From contig JAIKVR010000066.1 of assembly GCA_024685545.1 (NCBI GenBank), positions 1-64,000 of the forward strand: a stretch of DNA of 64,000 nucleotides, written 5' to 3'. Origin of the DNA: Eubacteriales bacterium. Lineage in GTDB: Bacteria; Bacillota; Clostridia; Eubacteriales; Anaerofustaceae. The first letter of the stretch is position 1, and every line of letters starts with the position of its first letter. Of the stretch, positions 29,383 to 39,279 are shown in pieces. Made by a program: the position numbers and the translations under genes. The notes below the pieces were generated by a model, which was not told the origin of the DNA, ran no database searches, and worked only from the letters and a program-made list of their open reading frames with translations.

Positions 29383-29435
29383 AAAGCCCGCCGGAACACA
29401 GCTTATCACTGTGCTTCCAGAGGGCTTTATCATTA
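29383..29435 (+). terminator. Terminator-like hairpin between convergent genes
   Basis: AAAGCCCGCCGGAACACAGcttatcaCTGTGCTTCCaGAGGGCTTT followed by a T-rich tract. Confidence 0.6.
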
Positions 29436-29473
29436 TCGTAACAGTTCCTCCGGACGTGTTCCAAAGGATTACG

Positions 29474-30847
29474 TCAGTTTCTTTCTCCCAATCTGTCTTC
29501 CTTCATATATTTCCTCATGAAGAAGAAATAGAACACGCACATGCACACGGAGGTTGTCAGCCATGACACAGGATAGGCGGTGACGACCGTCCTGGCGAAA
29601 GGAAATCTGGGTTCAAAAAACGATATGATGAATGTCCGTATCAGGCAGATGTTCACCATGACGATGACCATGGGAGCCTTTGCTTCCCCGAGGCCCCTGA
29701 GAGCATCGCCGAACAACTGGAGGAAGCAGTATATCCAGTAAAGGGGGAAAGTGATGCCTATGAGCTCGGTCCCAATGGCAATGACGTTCTCATCCTCGTT
29801 GAATACCGAAAATACTGCGTGCCCGTTGAGAAGTGTAATCACGGCAAAAACGGCGGTCACCGCCAGGGACGCCACGAGCGCTGCCCGAACCCCTTTGCGC
29901 ACACGCTGTTTATCCCCCGCCCCGTCATTCTGTCCAACAAAAGTCATAAGTGCCTGCCCGAATGCGACTATGGGCAGGTAGAGTATGCATTCCACTTTGA
30001 AATATGCCGTAAAGGCGGCGATCGTATCCTGACCGAACCTGTTGATGAATGACTGAGCTATAACGTTTGACAGGGTGATCATCAGCGACTGAAGTCCTGA
30101 AGGTATTCCGATGGACAGAGTCCGCCCGAGGATATCTTTATGCAGGGCGATGCTGCTCAGCTTCAGAGCGTAGTCCCCTTCCAGCTTCGTTAATTTTATG
30201 AGCACCAGCAACGCCGCAGTCCCGAAAGAAATGAAAGCCGATGCGGCCACAGCGACTATCCCGTCAGAAAAGCTCCTGACAAAGATATAATCCAGGGCGA
30301 CATGCATAAGCCCTCCGATGAGCTGTGCTATAAGGGGAAAGACGCTGTCCCCTAAAGCGCGGAGCACTCCTCCGGCCAGATTGTATGTAACGATAAACAC
30401 CAGAGAGAGGAAATACAGTCTGAGATACCATGCAGCCAGGGGTGCCAGCTCCCCCGGTGTATTTACTGCCTTCAGATAAAGGGGCGTCACGAGGATTCCG
30501 ACGGCGGTGAGTACTATCCCTCCAAAGACGCTCAGGGCCACCGTGCTCCCGATGGCTTTCTCAAGCTTATCATGTTCTCCGCTGCCTTTGAGAGAAGCTA
30601 TGACAACACCGCTTCCCACTCCTACTCCCGAGAAAAAGTTGATTATCAGTGATGTCAGGAGGGAGCCCGCTCCGATCGCCGCCTGGGCGGCGGTATCGAT
30701 GAACCTCCCTGCGAACATTACATCAACTGCTGCATACAATTCCTGCACAAGGCTTGCCATAAGCAGCAAAAAGGCGAAGGTGGCGATCTTTTTTAGGATC
30801 GGCCCCTTCGTCATATCTCTGTTGTCGTTTATTTCTTTTTTTTGCAT
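29474..30847 (-). CDS. MATE family efflux transporter
   Basis: ASLVQELYAAVDVMFAGRFI, VGVGSGVVIAS and 12-TM pattern. Confidence 0.9.
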   Translation of the reverse strand: MQKKEINDNRDMTKGPILKKIATFAFLLLMASLVQELYAAVDVMFAGRFIDTAAQAAIGAGSLLTSLIINFFSGVGVGSGVVIASLKGSGEHDKLEKAIGSTVALSVFGGIVLTAVGILVTPLYLKAVNTPGELAPLAAWYLRLYFLSLVFIVTYNLAGGVLRALGDSVFPLIAQLIGGLMHVALDYIFVRSFSDGIVAVAASAFISFGTAALLVLIKLTKLEGDYALKLSSIALHKDILGRTLSIGIPSGLQSLMITLSNVIAQSFINRFGQDTIAAFTAYFKVECILYLPIVAFGQALMTFVGQNDGAGDKQRVRKGVRAALVASLAVTAVFAVITLLNGHAVFSVFNEDENVIAIGTELIGITFPLYWIYCFLQLFGDALRGLGEAKAPMVIVMVNICLIRTFIISFFEPRFPFARTVVTAYPVSWLTTSVCMCVFYFFFMRKYMKEDRLGERN

Positions 30848-30862
30848 ATCAGGATCTTTATA

Positions 30863-31819
30863 TCAATCGAAGAGATGACAGGCTACAAGATGCCCGGGCG
30901 TAGCCTCGGTGAGACGGGGTTTGATCTTGCGGCACCTGTCGGTGGCGTGTTCACATCTGTCACAGAAGGGACAGCCTTCCGGGACGTTCAGGGGACTGGG
31001 CACCTCTCCCTCGATGCTTTCTATCTTTTTCGTGAAATCCATATGATGGGAGAAAATCGAGCCCAGCATCGCCTTCGTATAGGGGTGCAGTGGGTTCTCG
31101 GCTACCTCGATAGAAGGCAGCACCTCCACGACGTTTCCCAGATACATGACGGCAACTCTGTGCGCCATGCAGTGTACGAGCGCCATATCGTGGCATATGA
31201 ACAGATATGTCAGATTCTTCTCCTGCTGCAGCTTAACGAGTAGCTCCACCAGTCTGTCCTGCACGGAAACATCAAGGGCACTGGTAGCTTCGTCAAGTAT
31301 GATGACTTTCGGCGACAATGCAAGAGCACGCGCAACGCCTATCCTCTGACGCTGGCCCCCGGACATGTTATGCGGAAAGCGGTACATGAAATCCTTGGGC
31401 AGTTCCACCATCTCCAGAAGTTCGGCGCATTTATCCTCTTTATCGATTCTCTTCAAAAGCCCATAGTTCGTAAGCGGTTCGGTGACGATATCGATTATCC
31501 TCATCTTCGGGTTGAAAGCCGCGGCGGGATCCTGGAAAACCATCTGTATCTCCCTGTGGTTCTGCCTTAAAGCTTCTCCGCTGAGATTCGTTATATCCCT
31601 GCCGTCGAAGGTTATTGTCCCCGAAGTGGGTTCGATCACGTGGACCAGCATCTTTACATAGGTGGATTTGCCGCATCCGGACTCCCCGACGATGCCCAGA
31701 GTCTCACCCTGATAGGCGGTCAGGGAGACTCCGCTCACTGCCGTGAGAATGCGTCTGTGGGAAGCCGGGAAAGTCTTGGTGAGGTTTTCTGTTACCAAAA
31801 TCGCATTTCTCTCAGACAT
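30863..31819 (-). CDS. Opp/Dpp/Nik-type ABC transporter ATP-binding protein (OppF-like)
   Basis: GESGCGKSTYVK, SGGQRQRIGVARAL, LDEATSALDVSVQ; C-terminal PEGCPFCDRCEHATDRC. Confidence 0.92.
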   Translation of the reverse strand: MSERNAILVTENLTKTFPASHRRILTAVSGVSLTAYQGETLGIVGESGCGKSTYVKMLVHVIEPTSGTITFDGRDITNLSGEALRQNHREIQMVFQDPAAAFNPKMRIIDIVTEPLTNYGLLKRIDKEDKCAELLEMVELPKDFMYRFPHNMSGGQRQRIGVARALALSPKVIILDEATSALDVSVQDRLVELLVKLQQEKNLTYLFICHDMALVHCMAHRVAVMYLGNVVEVLPSIEVAENPLHPYTKAMLGSIFSHHMDFTKKIESIEGEVPSPLNVPEGCPFCDRCEHATDRCRKIKPRLTEATPGHLVACHLFD

Positions 31820-32606
31820 ATCTCTTTCCTCCTATCTCAGGAACAGCCTGCAGGAGCTGTCTTGTATATTCGCTTTTAGCATGATTTAGCACGGTGTCTC
31901 TGTCTCCCCTGTCCATCACCTTTCCGTACTGCATGACGATCATCTCGTCGGACATGTAGGCTGCCACGCCTATGTTATGGGTGACCAGGACGATTGAGGT
32001 GCTGAAACGCTCCCGCAGTTCCATCATCTGGCGTACGATCTGCGCCTGTATCGTAACGTCTATGGCGCTGGTAGGCTCATCGGCCAGAAGGAGCTTCGGT
32101 TCAAAGGTCATGGCCAGTGCGATCCCGACCCTTTGCCTCATCCCTCCCGAAAGCTGGTAGGTATAGCTTTTCATTATATTGTCCCCGTCTGGAAGGCGCA
32201 TTTTTGTCAGAGTATCAACTGCCAGGGCATAGGCGTCAGCTTTGGACATATCCGGCCTGTGTATCTTTATATATTCGTAATACTGGGAACCGATGGTGCG
32301 GATGGGATTTATCATAGCACCTGAATCTTGGAAGATCATCGAGATGCCGCTGCCCCGCACATCGCGCCACCTGCTCTCGCTGTATGTAGCCATATCCTCG
32401 CCGTTGAACAGCACGCGGCCCTCGGATATACGGCCTCCTCCCGGCAGCAGCCCGAGTATCGCGCGGACCACTGTCGTCTTGCCGCTTCCGGACTCCCCGA
32501 CTATGCCGACGATCTTGCCTTCGGTCATATCGAAGGACACGCCGGTCACACATGGGGGATCATTACCGTATTGGATCGATATATTCTGTACGTTTAAAAT
32601 ATCCAT
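31812..32606 (-). CDS. Opp/Dpp/Nik-type ABC transporter ATP-binding protein (OppD-like)
   Basis: GESGSGKTTVVRAILGLL, LSGGMRQRVGIALAM, LADEPTSAIDVTIQ. Confidence 0.92.
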   Translation of the reverse strand: MDILNVQNISIQYGNDPPCVTGVSFDMTEGKIVGIVGESGSGKTTVVRAILGLLPGGGRISEGRVLFNGEDMATYSESRWRDVRGSGISMIFQDSGAMINPIRTIGSQYYEYIKIHRPDMSKADAYALAVDTLTKMRLPDGDNIMKSYTYQLSGGMRQRVGIALAMTFEPKLLLADEPTSAIDVTIQAQIVRQMMELRERFSTSIVLVTHNIGVAAYMSDEMIVMQYGKVMDRGDRDTVLNHAKSEYTRQLLQAVPEIGGKRYV

Positions 32607-32614
32607 AGCACTCC

Positions 32615-33442
32615 TCACTGCTGCCTGGGGTCAAGGACGTCCCTGAGGGCATCTCCCCAGAAGTTGAAGATTACCACGACGATGAATATCGCCAGCCCCG
32701 GATAGATCATCATCCACGGGCATGCAGACATATAAGGGCGGCCTTCGCTGAGCATGAGTCCCCATTCTGCCATCGGCGATACAGCGCCGAAGCCAAGGTA
32801 GGAAAGACCCGCGAGCTCGAGCATCATTCCGCCTATATCCGTAGCCGCCGTGATGACGAGGGTCGGGGCGACTATCGGGAAAAGATATTTGATCATGATG
32901 TGCAGGTCACGTCCGCCCACTATCCTGGCAGCAGCCATGTAGTCTTCATTTTTGACCTTGAGCACGATGCTGCGCGCCATACGGGCGTATTTGGGCCAGG
33001 TGACCAGAGAAACAGCGATGACAGCATTCCTGATGCTCGCGCCCATTATTCCTGCCACAGCCATAGCAAGCACCATTCCAGGGAATGATACCATCATGTC
33101 CGCGAGCCTCATGATCACGGCATCCACCATGCCGCCATAAAAGCCGGAGATTATCCCGAGCAGCACTCCAACAAAGAATACGAGCCCGACCAATGAAAGG
33201 GTAGCCGGCAGCGAGACTCTGGCCCCGTAAATGACACGGGAGAAGAGATCCCGTCCCAGTTTATCAGTCCCAAACAGGTGCTCCGGACTAGGCGCAAGAC
33301 GGGCGTTTTTCAGTACCGCTTCATACGGGTCGTACGGTGCGATGACGGGCGCAAGCACAGCGGTCAGGACTATAAGAAGTATTAGTATCGTGAAGAATAC
33401 GAATTGCCTGTTCTTAAGAAAATCCTTAAGGATACCGTTCAT
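32615..33442 (-). CDS. Opp/Dpp/Nik-type ABC transporter permease (DppC-like)
   Basis: HLFGTDKLGRDLFSRVIYGARVSL and GASIRNAVIAVSLVTWPKYARMAR. Confidence 0.92.
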   Translation of the reverse strand: MNGILKDFLKNRQFVFFTILILLIVLTAVLAPVIAPYDPYEAVLKNARLAPSPEHLFGTDKLGRDLFSRVIYGARVSLPATLSLVGLVFFVGVLLGIISGFYGGMVDAVIMRLADMMVSFPGMVLAMAVAGIMGASIRNAVIAVSLVTWPKYARMARSIVLKVKNEDYMAAARIVGGRDLHIMIKYLFPIVAPTLVITAATDIGGMMLELAGLSYLGFGAVSPMAEWGLMLSEGRPYMSACPWMMIYPGLAIFIVVVIFNFWGDALRDVLDPRQQ

Positions 33443-34386
33443 GCCTTTCCCTCCCCCTTGATGCGCGGATCGATGAAGTTATACGAGATATCCACGGCCA
33501 GGTTCACGGCCATGTATATGAGCGATATCCACAGGACGTATCCCTGGATCAGCGGATAATCCATAGCTTTTATCGCGTCGATGGCAAGGCTGCCGAGTCC
33601 CGGATAGGTAAATATCACCTCCACCACGGACGTTCCTCCGAGAAGAGACCCCAGTGAGAGCCCGAACATGGTGACCAATGGAAGCAGTGAGTTGGGGAAA
33701 ACGTGCTTGAAAAGAATCGCCCTTTCCGACTCGCCTCTCCCCCTTGCTCCGATAACGTAATCCTTGTGAAGTTCTTCGAGGACCGCCGTGCGTACCTGCC
33801 TCGTATATTTTGCTGTCATCGCGAAAGCCAGAGTCAGCGTAGGCAGAACGAGGTTTGACAGAGAGTTCGGATCAGTCGAGATTACGGGCAGGAGATTGAG
33901 CTTCATTGCAAGGAAGTAGAGCAGCAGCAGTCCCACCCAGAAGTTGGGCATCGAGACTCCAAAGAACGTGATCCCGCGCACGATATAATCGATGGGTTTG
34001 TTGCTGTAGACCGCCGATATCATGCCCAGAGGCACAGCGAAAAGCAGCATGACGACCATAGATGATAGGGATAGCTTCAATGTCGGCCACATCCTCCCGG
34101 CCAGCAGACTGGCCACAGGACGGTACTTTGAATAGGACGTCCCGAGATCCCCCTTCAGAACGTTTGCCAGCCAGCGGAAATACTGAATGAAGAAGGGGTC
34201 GTTGAGGCCCATGGCCTCACGGGTCTCATTCAGTACCTCTTCTGTCGGGATGATGCCCATCGACTGATACATCGTCATCACGGGGTCTCCCGGAGCCAGC
34301 TGTACGAGCAGGAAAGTGAAGAAACTTATGCCTATTAGGACTATTACGATTTGTCCGATCCTTCTTAAGAATTCTTTTAAGTCCAT
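33439..34386 (-). CDS. Opp/Dpp/Nik-type ABC transporter permease (DppB-like)
   Basis: LVQLAPGDPV, YVIGARGRGESERAILFKHVFPNSLLPLV. Confidence 0.92.
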   Translation of the reverse strand: MDLKEFLRRIGQIVIVLIGISFFTFLLVQLAPGDPVMTMYQSMGIIPTEEVLNETREAMGLNDPFFIQYFRWLANVLKGDLGTSYSKYRPVASLLAGRMWPTLKLSLSSMVVMLLFAVPLGMISAVYSNKPIDYIVRGITFFGVSMPNFWVGLLLLYFLAMKLNLLPVISTDPNSLSNLVLPTLTLAFAMTAKYTRQVRTAVLEELHKDYVIGARGRGESERAILFKHVFPNSLLPLVTMFGLSLGSLLGGTSVVEVIFTYPGLGSLAIDAIKAMDYPLIQGYVLWISLIYMAVNLAVDISYNFIDPRIKGEGKA

Positions 34387-34482
34387 AATAACCTCACTAT
34401 CTGTTATATGATGATTCCTCCCAACGGAGAATTATTTGCAGATTCAGAGCGAAAAACCGTAAAAATGAACGAATATAAATCA

Positions 34483-34509
34483 GGGAAGGCACGATAAAGT
34501 GCCTTCCCG
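34483..34509 (-). terminator. Intergenic hairpin after the SBP gene (possible attenuating/stabilising hairpin)
   Basis: GGGAAGGCACgataaaGTGCCTTCCC between SBP and permease genes of one operon; weak T tract. Confidence 0.5.
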
Positions 34510-34519
34510 ATACGTCCCG

Positions 34520-36166
34520 TTATTTTACGGGAGCAATCTTGTTGGAAATCCAGTAGTAGTCTATGGTAGATATTTCAGCTCCAGTCACGGTCTTCACATT
34601 GGAGATCATGCAGGAGTTATAGTATCCGTGTACAAGTACGGCAGCGTCGTCAAGCAGGACTTGTTCCATCTTCAGGACCAGCTCGTCCCTCTCTGTTTCG
34701 TCCGTGGATGCAACGAATTTGTCGTATGCCTCGTCAAATTCATCATTGTCATATCCAGTATAGTTGGCTCCGCCGGGGTTGGTCTCGCTGTAGAGATTGC
34801 TTCCGTCGGTTCCGCCGTACCAGTTCATCAGGAATGCCGAGGGATCGCCCACGGCAGCTGTCTGCCAGTTGGAGGAGCACAGGTCGTATTTACCGGCCAT
34901 GAGCAGGTTCCAGACAGTGTCGGAATCGGAATGGGTCATGTTGGTGTCAATGCCGATCGCCTTCAGGGAAACCGCAGTAGCTTCAGCAAGGTCGGAAAGC
35001 CTTCTGGAAGAATATGTCAGATAATCGAGCTTGATATTCTTTCCGTCGAGCTCCCTGATGCCGTCACCGTCGGTATCTACTATGCCGGCTTCATCCAGAA
35101 GCTTCTTTGCGCCTTCCACATCGAAACCGTATTTAACGTCCAGCTTAGAATGGTCATATCCCAAGCCGGTGGGCAGCACGGGTGTGCCGTAGGTATAGAT
35201 CCCGCCCACGGTGACATCGCATATGGTCTTGCCGTCAACCGCCATCATGACTGCCTTTCTGAGCGCGTCGTTGGCAAGGATCCCCTTGAAGTTGACGTAG
35301 GAGATGCCGGTACGGATACCGGGGGCCCTGGAAACATAGAAATTCGGATCGGCGATGAGCTCTGCCAGGTCCGCGTCGGTGGTGATGTTCTCGGTGACGT
35401 CGATGTCGCCGTTCTTCAGAGCCATGGCCTTGGTGGTGTCATCCTCGATGAACTTTCTGGTGTACCCCTTGAAGGGGACCTCACCCTGCCAGTAGTATTC
35501 GTTGCGTACGAATTCGGCGTTCAGCGTGGTCTTGTCGAAGGACTTGATGACATAAGGTCCGGTTCCGATAACGGTGGTTGCGTCGTCAGCGTAGTTGTGG
35601 CTGTCATCGTGAAGGTCTCCCTCAACGTCGATGATCTGGTAGAAGGGGAAGCACAACGGGCCCCTTACATCGGCGATGGGCTTGTCAAGCACTATAGTGA
35701 CCGTATTGGCGCCCGTATCCGCAGTGATGCTGTTTGCCTTTACATATTTGTAGGGCGTCGAGCTGTGTGTGTCGCTCTTGTTTTCGCAGACCCAGTAGAG
35801 TCTGTTCAAGCAGTCGGAGACCGCCTGGGCGTCGCAGGGCTTGCCGTTGGAGAATTTGACTCCGTCCCTGATGTGGAAAGTCCATACGATGTGGTTATCG
35901 GATACCGTATAGGTATCGCAGAGCATCGGCTGGGGGGTCATGTCGTTGTCGAAACGGAACAGGCACTCGCCTACACCGTCACGAACGGTCTCCCACGAAG
36001 CGTTCTGGTATCCCGCCGGGTCAAATGAATCGGCGTAGACGTAGCATCCCAGAACAAAAGTGTCTTTTGCATTCCCCTTATTGTCGTCTTTACCGCAGCC
36101 GAAGGTACCGATAAGCATCACGCATACCATAAGGACCGCAGCGAGTCTGAACATTTTGGATCTCAT
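34520..36166 (-). CDS. ABC transporter family 5 substrate-binding lipoprotein
   Basis: Lipobox GTFGC; HIRDGVKFSNGKPCDAQAVSDCLNR and TGPYVIKSFDK family-5 SBP motifs. Confidence 0.92.
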   Translation of the reverse strand: MRSKMFRLAAVLMVCVMLIGTFGCGKDDNKGNAKDTFVLGCYVYADSFDPAGYQNASWETVRDGVGECLFRFDNDMTPQPMLCDTYTVSDNHIVWTFHIRDGVKFSNGKPCDAQAVSDCLNRLYWVCENKSDTHSSTPYKYVKANSITADTGANTVTIVLDKPIADVRGPLCFPFYQIIDVEGDLHDDSHNYADDATTVIGTGPYVIKSFDKTTLNAEFVRNEYYWQGEVPFKGYTRKFIEDDTTKAMALKNGDIDVTENITTDADLAELIADPNFYVSRAPGIRTGISYVNFKGILANDALRKAVMMAVDGKTICDVTVGGIYTYGTPVLPTGLGYDHSKLDVKYGFDVEGAKKLLDEAGIVDTDGDGIRELDGKNIKLDYLTYSSRRLSDLAEATAVSLKAIGIDTNMTHSDSDTVWNLLMAGKYDLCSSNWQTAAVGDPSAFLMNWYGGTDGSNLYSETNPGGANYTGYDNDEFDEAYDKFVASTDETERDELVLKMEQVLLDDAAVLVHGYYNSCMISNVKTVTGAEISTIDYYWISNKIAPVK

Positions 36167-36227
36167 TACAAACCTCCTTAATCATTTGTTCAGGCAGTCT
36201 TTCACGGGGAATATTCAGTTGACAAGA

Positions 36228-36261
36228 AAACAAAAAACGCCTTTCCGTACGGAAGCAGGCG
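36228..36261 (-). terminator. Terminator in the expression platform of cobalamin riboswitch 1
   Basis: Minus strand CGCCTgCTTCCGTACGGAAaGGCG followed by TTTTTTG. Confidence 0.75.
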
Positions 36262-36329
36262 CGAATGAATACCGAAATAAAGAAATGGGAATCATCCTAT
36301 TTCAAGTCTTACAGGTCTTCTATCGCTCG

Positions 36330-36490
36330 TAGAAACACTGCCTACAGACATGAGCAGGTCTCCTGGCTTCGGATCATCGCTTCGAGCGGCCTTCCCGGAA
36401 TATCCCAGTGACATCATTCGCTGTCGGCTCCCCTTTACAGTGACGGGATCGCCGCGGATTCTCACCGCGTTGTCTAACACTCATGCCTTA
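36330..36490 (-). ncRNA. Cobalamin riboswitch 1
   Basis: Minus strand GCGGTGAGAATCCGCGGCGATCCCGTCACTGTAA...GTCACTGGGATATTCCGGGAAGGCCGC...GATGATCCGAAGCCAGGAGACCTGC matches the conserved cobalamin aptamer core. Confidence 0.93.
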
Positions 36491-36612
36491 TTAAATTGTA
36501 TTGAATCCGAGGACGTTCATTTCCTCTAGCCTTAAATTACCTTAAACTAACCTTAAAGTCAATAAAAAAACCTCGTTATTATCGCATTTAAAGATACTGC
36601 TGACAGTTTTTT

Positions 36613-37635
36613 TTACAGTTCTTCTGTCGAATCCTCCAGTCCATACGCGACAAGGGAGCAACCGACAGGCGAATATAGCCCTCTAGTGTAGTAATAGACC
36701 GAACCGTCACCGACGGCGTGGTGCCTTTTCAGCTCATTGCCGAAAAAATCCTCCTGGATCCCTAGAAGATCTCCCTTTTTGACCTTCTGACCCACCTTTA
36801 CCGCCGGGTACCAGAGCGCATCGATTTCCGATTCCAGATAAACGCTCTCCTTAAAAAGCAGATGGTGCTCCGCAGGCGAGTTCTCATAGTCATATACACC
36901 CAGGTGCTTTAACAGAAGCCGGATCGAAGCCAGATGGCCTTCAGTCCACACCGGATAGCAGCAGTCGTCGTAGCCCCGTTCCACGAGCAGCCCTGGGATG
37001 CCCAGATTGTTTGCAGCCCAGCTGTACTCGCCTGTGGTCGCTCTCGATTCCACGAGCCATTCGGTGTTCAGCGCCTTTGCCGCCGCGAGGGATTCCTCTC
37101 TCACTTCAGGGCATGTGGGGAAAAAGATTATCGGGTGGAGAGGCTCGGATTTGCCGCCGCTGTGCATATCGAGGATAAAATCAGTCATGGGGAATACATT
37201 CTTCACGAACCACGCGGCGATCCTTGCTCCGGGTCCCCCGTTCTCATCTCCGGGATAAGAACCGTTCAGGTTGTACATATCCTCAGGCACCTCCCTGGAA
37301 TGGTTCGATATTACACCGCTGGTGTTCACGCAGTGGATAATGATGATATTCCCGCAGACTTCCTTAGGGTCGATCTCACTGGCAGCTCTTATAGCAGCTG
37401 CAAAGCCAGGAAACTCTCCGGCATGGATTGACGCAGTAATAAGTACCGTTTTGCCTTCCTTTGCACCGGCTATAAGGGTCGCCGGCATCTTGTAGGAATC
37501 CGGTTCATTCAGTCCCGGGATAGCCTCATCTGCCGAAACGACTTTTGAAAAAGTCTCCTGTCCGCCAAGAGGCACTGTCAGGACCACCTGTTTTTTTTCA
37601 CCAGGCGAAAGCCTGAACCCGCAAAACTCAAACAT
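36613..37635 (-). CDS. Succinylglutamate desuccinylase/aspartoacylase-family (M14-like) hydrolase
   Basis: ITASIHAGEFPGFAAAI (HxxE), FILDMHSGGKSEPLHP, GLLVERGY motifs. Confidence 0.8.
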   Translation of the reverse strand: MFEFCGFRLSPGEKKQVVLTVPLGGQETFSKVVSADEAIPGLNEPDSYKMPATLIAGAKEGKTVLITASIHAGEFPGFAAAIRAASEIDPKEVCGNIIIIHCVNTSGVISNHSREVPEDMYNLNGSYPGDENGGPGARIAAWFVKNVFPMTDFILDMHSGGKSEPLHPIIFFPTCPEVREESLAAAKALNTEWLVESRATTGEYSWAANNLGIPGLLVERGYDDCCYPVWTEGHLASIRLLLKHLGVYDYENSPAEHHLLFKESVYLESEIDALWYPAVKVGQKVKKGDLLGIQEDFFGNELKRHHAVGDGSVYYYTRGLYSPVGCSLVAYGLEDSTEEL

Positions 37636-37930
37636 TTATACCTCCTTGATTTCTGAATTAATTTGGATATTTAAACGTTAGCACAATTTCGGAATGATTG
37701 TAAAGAGTGCAGATGAATATTCTTTGACTCATCCATTCCGTCCGTACGAAACTGCCAGCAAGTCCAGATTGGCAGACATTACTGCAGTAAAAATGCCCAG
37801 AGCATGCATATTCTGTCAGACCGCAGCATAAGCCAGTCTGACACATCAACCGGAAATTTTTAATATTTGAATTCATGCACAGCCACTTGAATTCTGTGCG
37901 CCGATTGGATATACTCAAAGTAAGTTAATA

Positions 37931-38030
37931 ATTCGGTGTTTGCATGGAACGCGGTCAGAATCCGCGACAGCACTCTTGCTACTGTGTGTCCTTTCGGGAC
38001 GAGTCAGGTCTTTCAGACCCGATGTCAATA
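37931..38030 (+). ncRNA. Cobalamin riboswitch 2 (short variant)
   Basis: GGAACGCGGTCAGAATCCGCGACAGCACTCTTGCTACTGTGTG...GAGTCAGGTCTTTCAGACC. Confidence 0.8.
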
Positions 38031-38072
38031 ATATCTGCGGAATTTCAGGGGTATTTCCGCCAGTATTTATTT

Positions 38073-38098
38073 ACATCGGGACAACCGATGTTTTTTTT
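38073..38098 (+). terminator. Terminator in the riboswitch 2 expression platform
   Basis: ACATCGGgacaACCGATGT followed by TTTTTTT. Confidence 0.8.
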
Positions 38099-38189
38099 AT
38101 GACGTATGGGTATAGGGGCTGTCCTTTCCAGGTTGCGCCCTATTGACCATATAAATAAGCATTTACCATATTTACGAAAGGGGTACATT

Positions 38190-39104
38190 ATGAAGAAGTA
38201 CACAAAACTGCTTGCCGCCCTTCTGGCACTCGCGCTGGTAGTGTCATTCACGGGTTGCGGCAAGGAAAATGGGAAGACAGGTCCCATCACCGTAACGGAT
38301 ATGACCGGGCGCACCATCACTCTCGATCATCCCGCAGAGAAGGTCGTTGCCCTCTCTGCAGCGGACTGCGATATCGTCTACGCCGTTGGAGCTTTCGATA
38401 CTCTCATCGGACGCGGAGAGATGTGCGACTATCCCGAACAGGTAAAGGATCTTCCCAGCGTACAGTCGGGTTATGACACAAATACCGAGGAGATCGTCAA
38501 GCTCGCACCTGAAGTCCTCATCATGAGCGCCATGGCGCAGACCCAGGAACAGGTCGAAGCATTGGAAGCCGCAGGAGTCAAGGTGGTCGTAAGCGACGCC
38601 CAGGATATCGAAGGCATCTACACATCCATCGAGCTGATCGGTGCGGTGACCGGCCATTCCGAAGACGCCGCCAAGGTAGTAGCCGACATGAAAAAAGCCT
38701 TTGATGATCTGAAGGCACAGGTCAAGGGCGACGGCACCGAAACGGTCTACTTCGAAGTCTCCCCGCTGAAGTGGGGCCTGTGGTCCGCCGGAAGCGGCAC
38801 CTTCATGAACGAGCTGGCTGAAATGATGGGAGTCAAGAATATCTTCGCCGACCAGCAGGGTTGGATCCAGGTAAGCGAGGAGCAGGTCATCGAAAGGGCT
38901 CCGGACTATATCGTGACCATCACGATGTCCTCGGGCGAAGGGGATGACCCCGTTGCCGAGATACTGGGACGCCCGGGCTGGGAGCATATCCCCGCTGTTG
39001 AGAACAATAAGATCCTCAACGCTCCGAACAATGAGCTGACCAGACCTTCTCAGAGACTCATCGAAGGCGCTCAGATGTTCTACGATTTCATTTACGGCAA
39101 ATAA
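38190..39104 (+). CDS. Cobalamin-type ABC transporter substrate-binding lipoprotein (BtuF-like)
   Basis: Lipobox SFTGC; DMTGRTITLDHPAEKVVALSAADCDIVYAVGA periplasmic-binding fold; downstream of a cobalamin riboswitch. Confidence 0.87.
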   Translation: MKKYTKLLAALLALALVVSFTGCGKENGKTGPITVTDMTGRTITLDHPAEKVVALSAADCDIVYAVGAFDTLIGRGEMCDYPEQVKDLPSVQSGYDTNTEEIVKLAPEVLIMSAMAQTQEQVEALEAAGVKVVVSDAQDIEGIYTSIELIGAVTGHSEDAAKVVADMKKAFDDLKAQVKGDGTETVYFEVSPLKWGLWSAGSGTFMNELAEMMGVKNIFADQQGWIQVSEEQVIERAPDYIVTITMSSGEGDDPVAEILGRPGWEHIPAVENNKILNAPNNELTRPSQRLIEGAQMFYDFIYGK

Positions 39105-39117
39105 ACAGAAACAGCAC

Positions 39118-39162
39118 AAAGGCCGCTCTTTCTCTGCAATGAGAGGAGCGGCCTTTCTGTAT
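39118..39162 (+). terminator. Intrinsic terminator after the btuF-like gene
   Basis: AAAGGCCGCTC...GAGCGGCCTTT hairpin. Confidence 0.7.
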
Positions 39163-39279
39163 AAACAAAATCAATTTTTGTATTTATCTTTTTAGTTTTA
39201 ATAAAGAAACCATATCATTAAAAATAATGATATATCTTTTTATTGTCGCAATTGTGTAGTAAAATAATAAAAAGTGTTT

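Noticed and set aside
34499-36028. 509-aa plus-strand ORF
   Set aside because: Fully antisense to the family-5 SBP gene (34520-36166), which has clear motifs; the plus-strand translation looks like a shadow ORF without recognisable domains.
37658-37918. 86-aa Cys-containing minus-strand ORF between the hydrolase and riboswitch 2
   Set aside because: No convincing RBS, no domain pattern, lies in AT-rich intergenic DNA; not supported.
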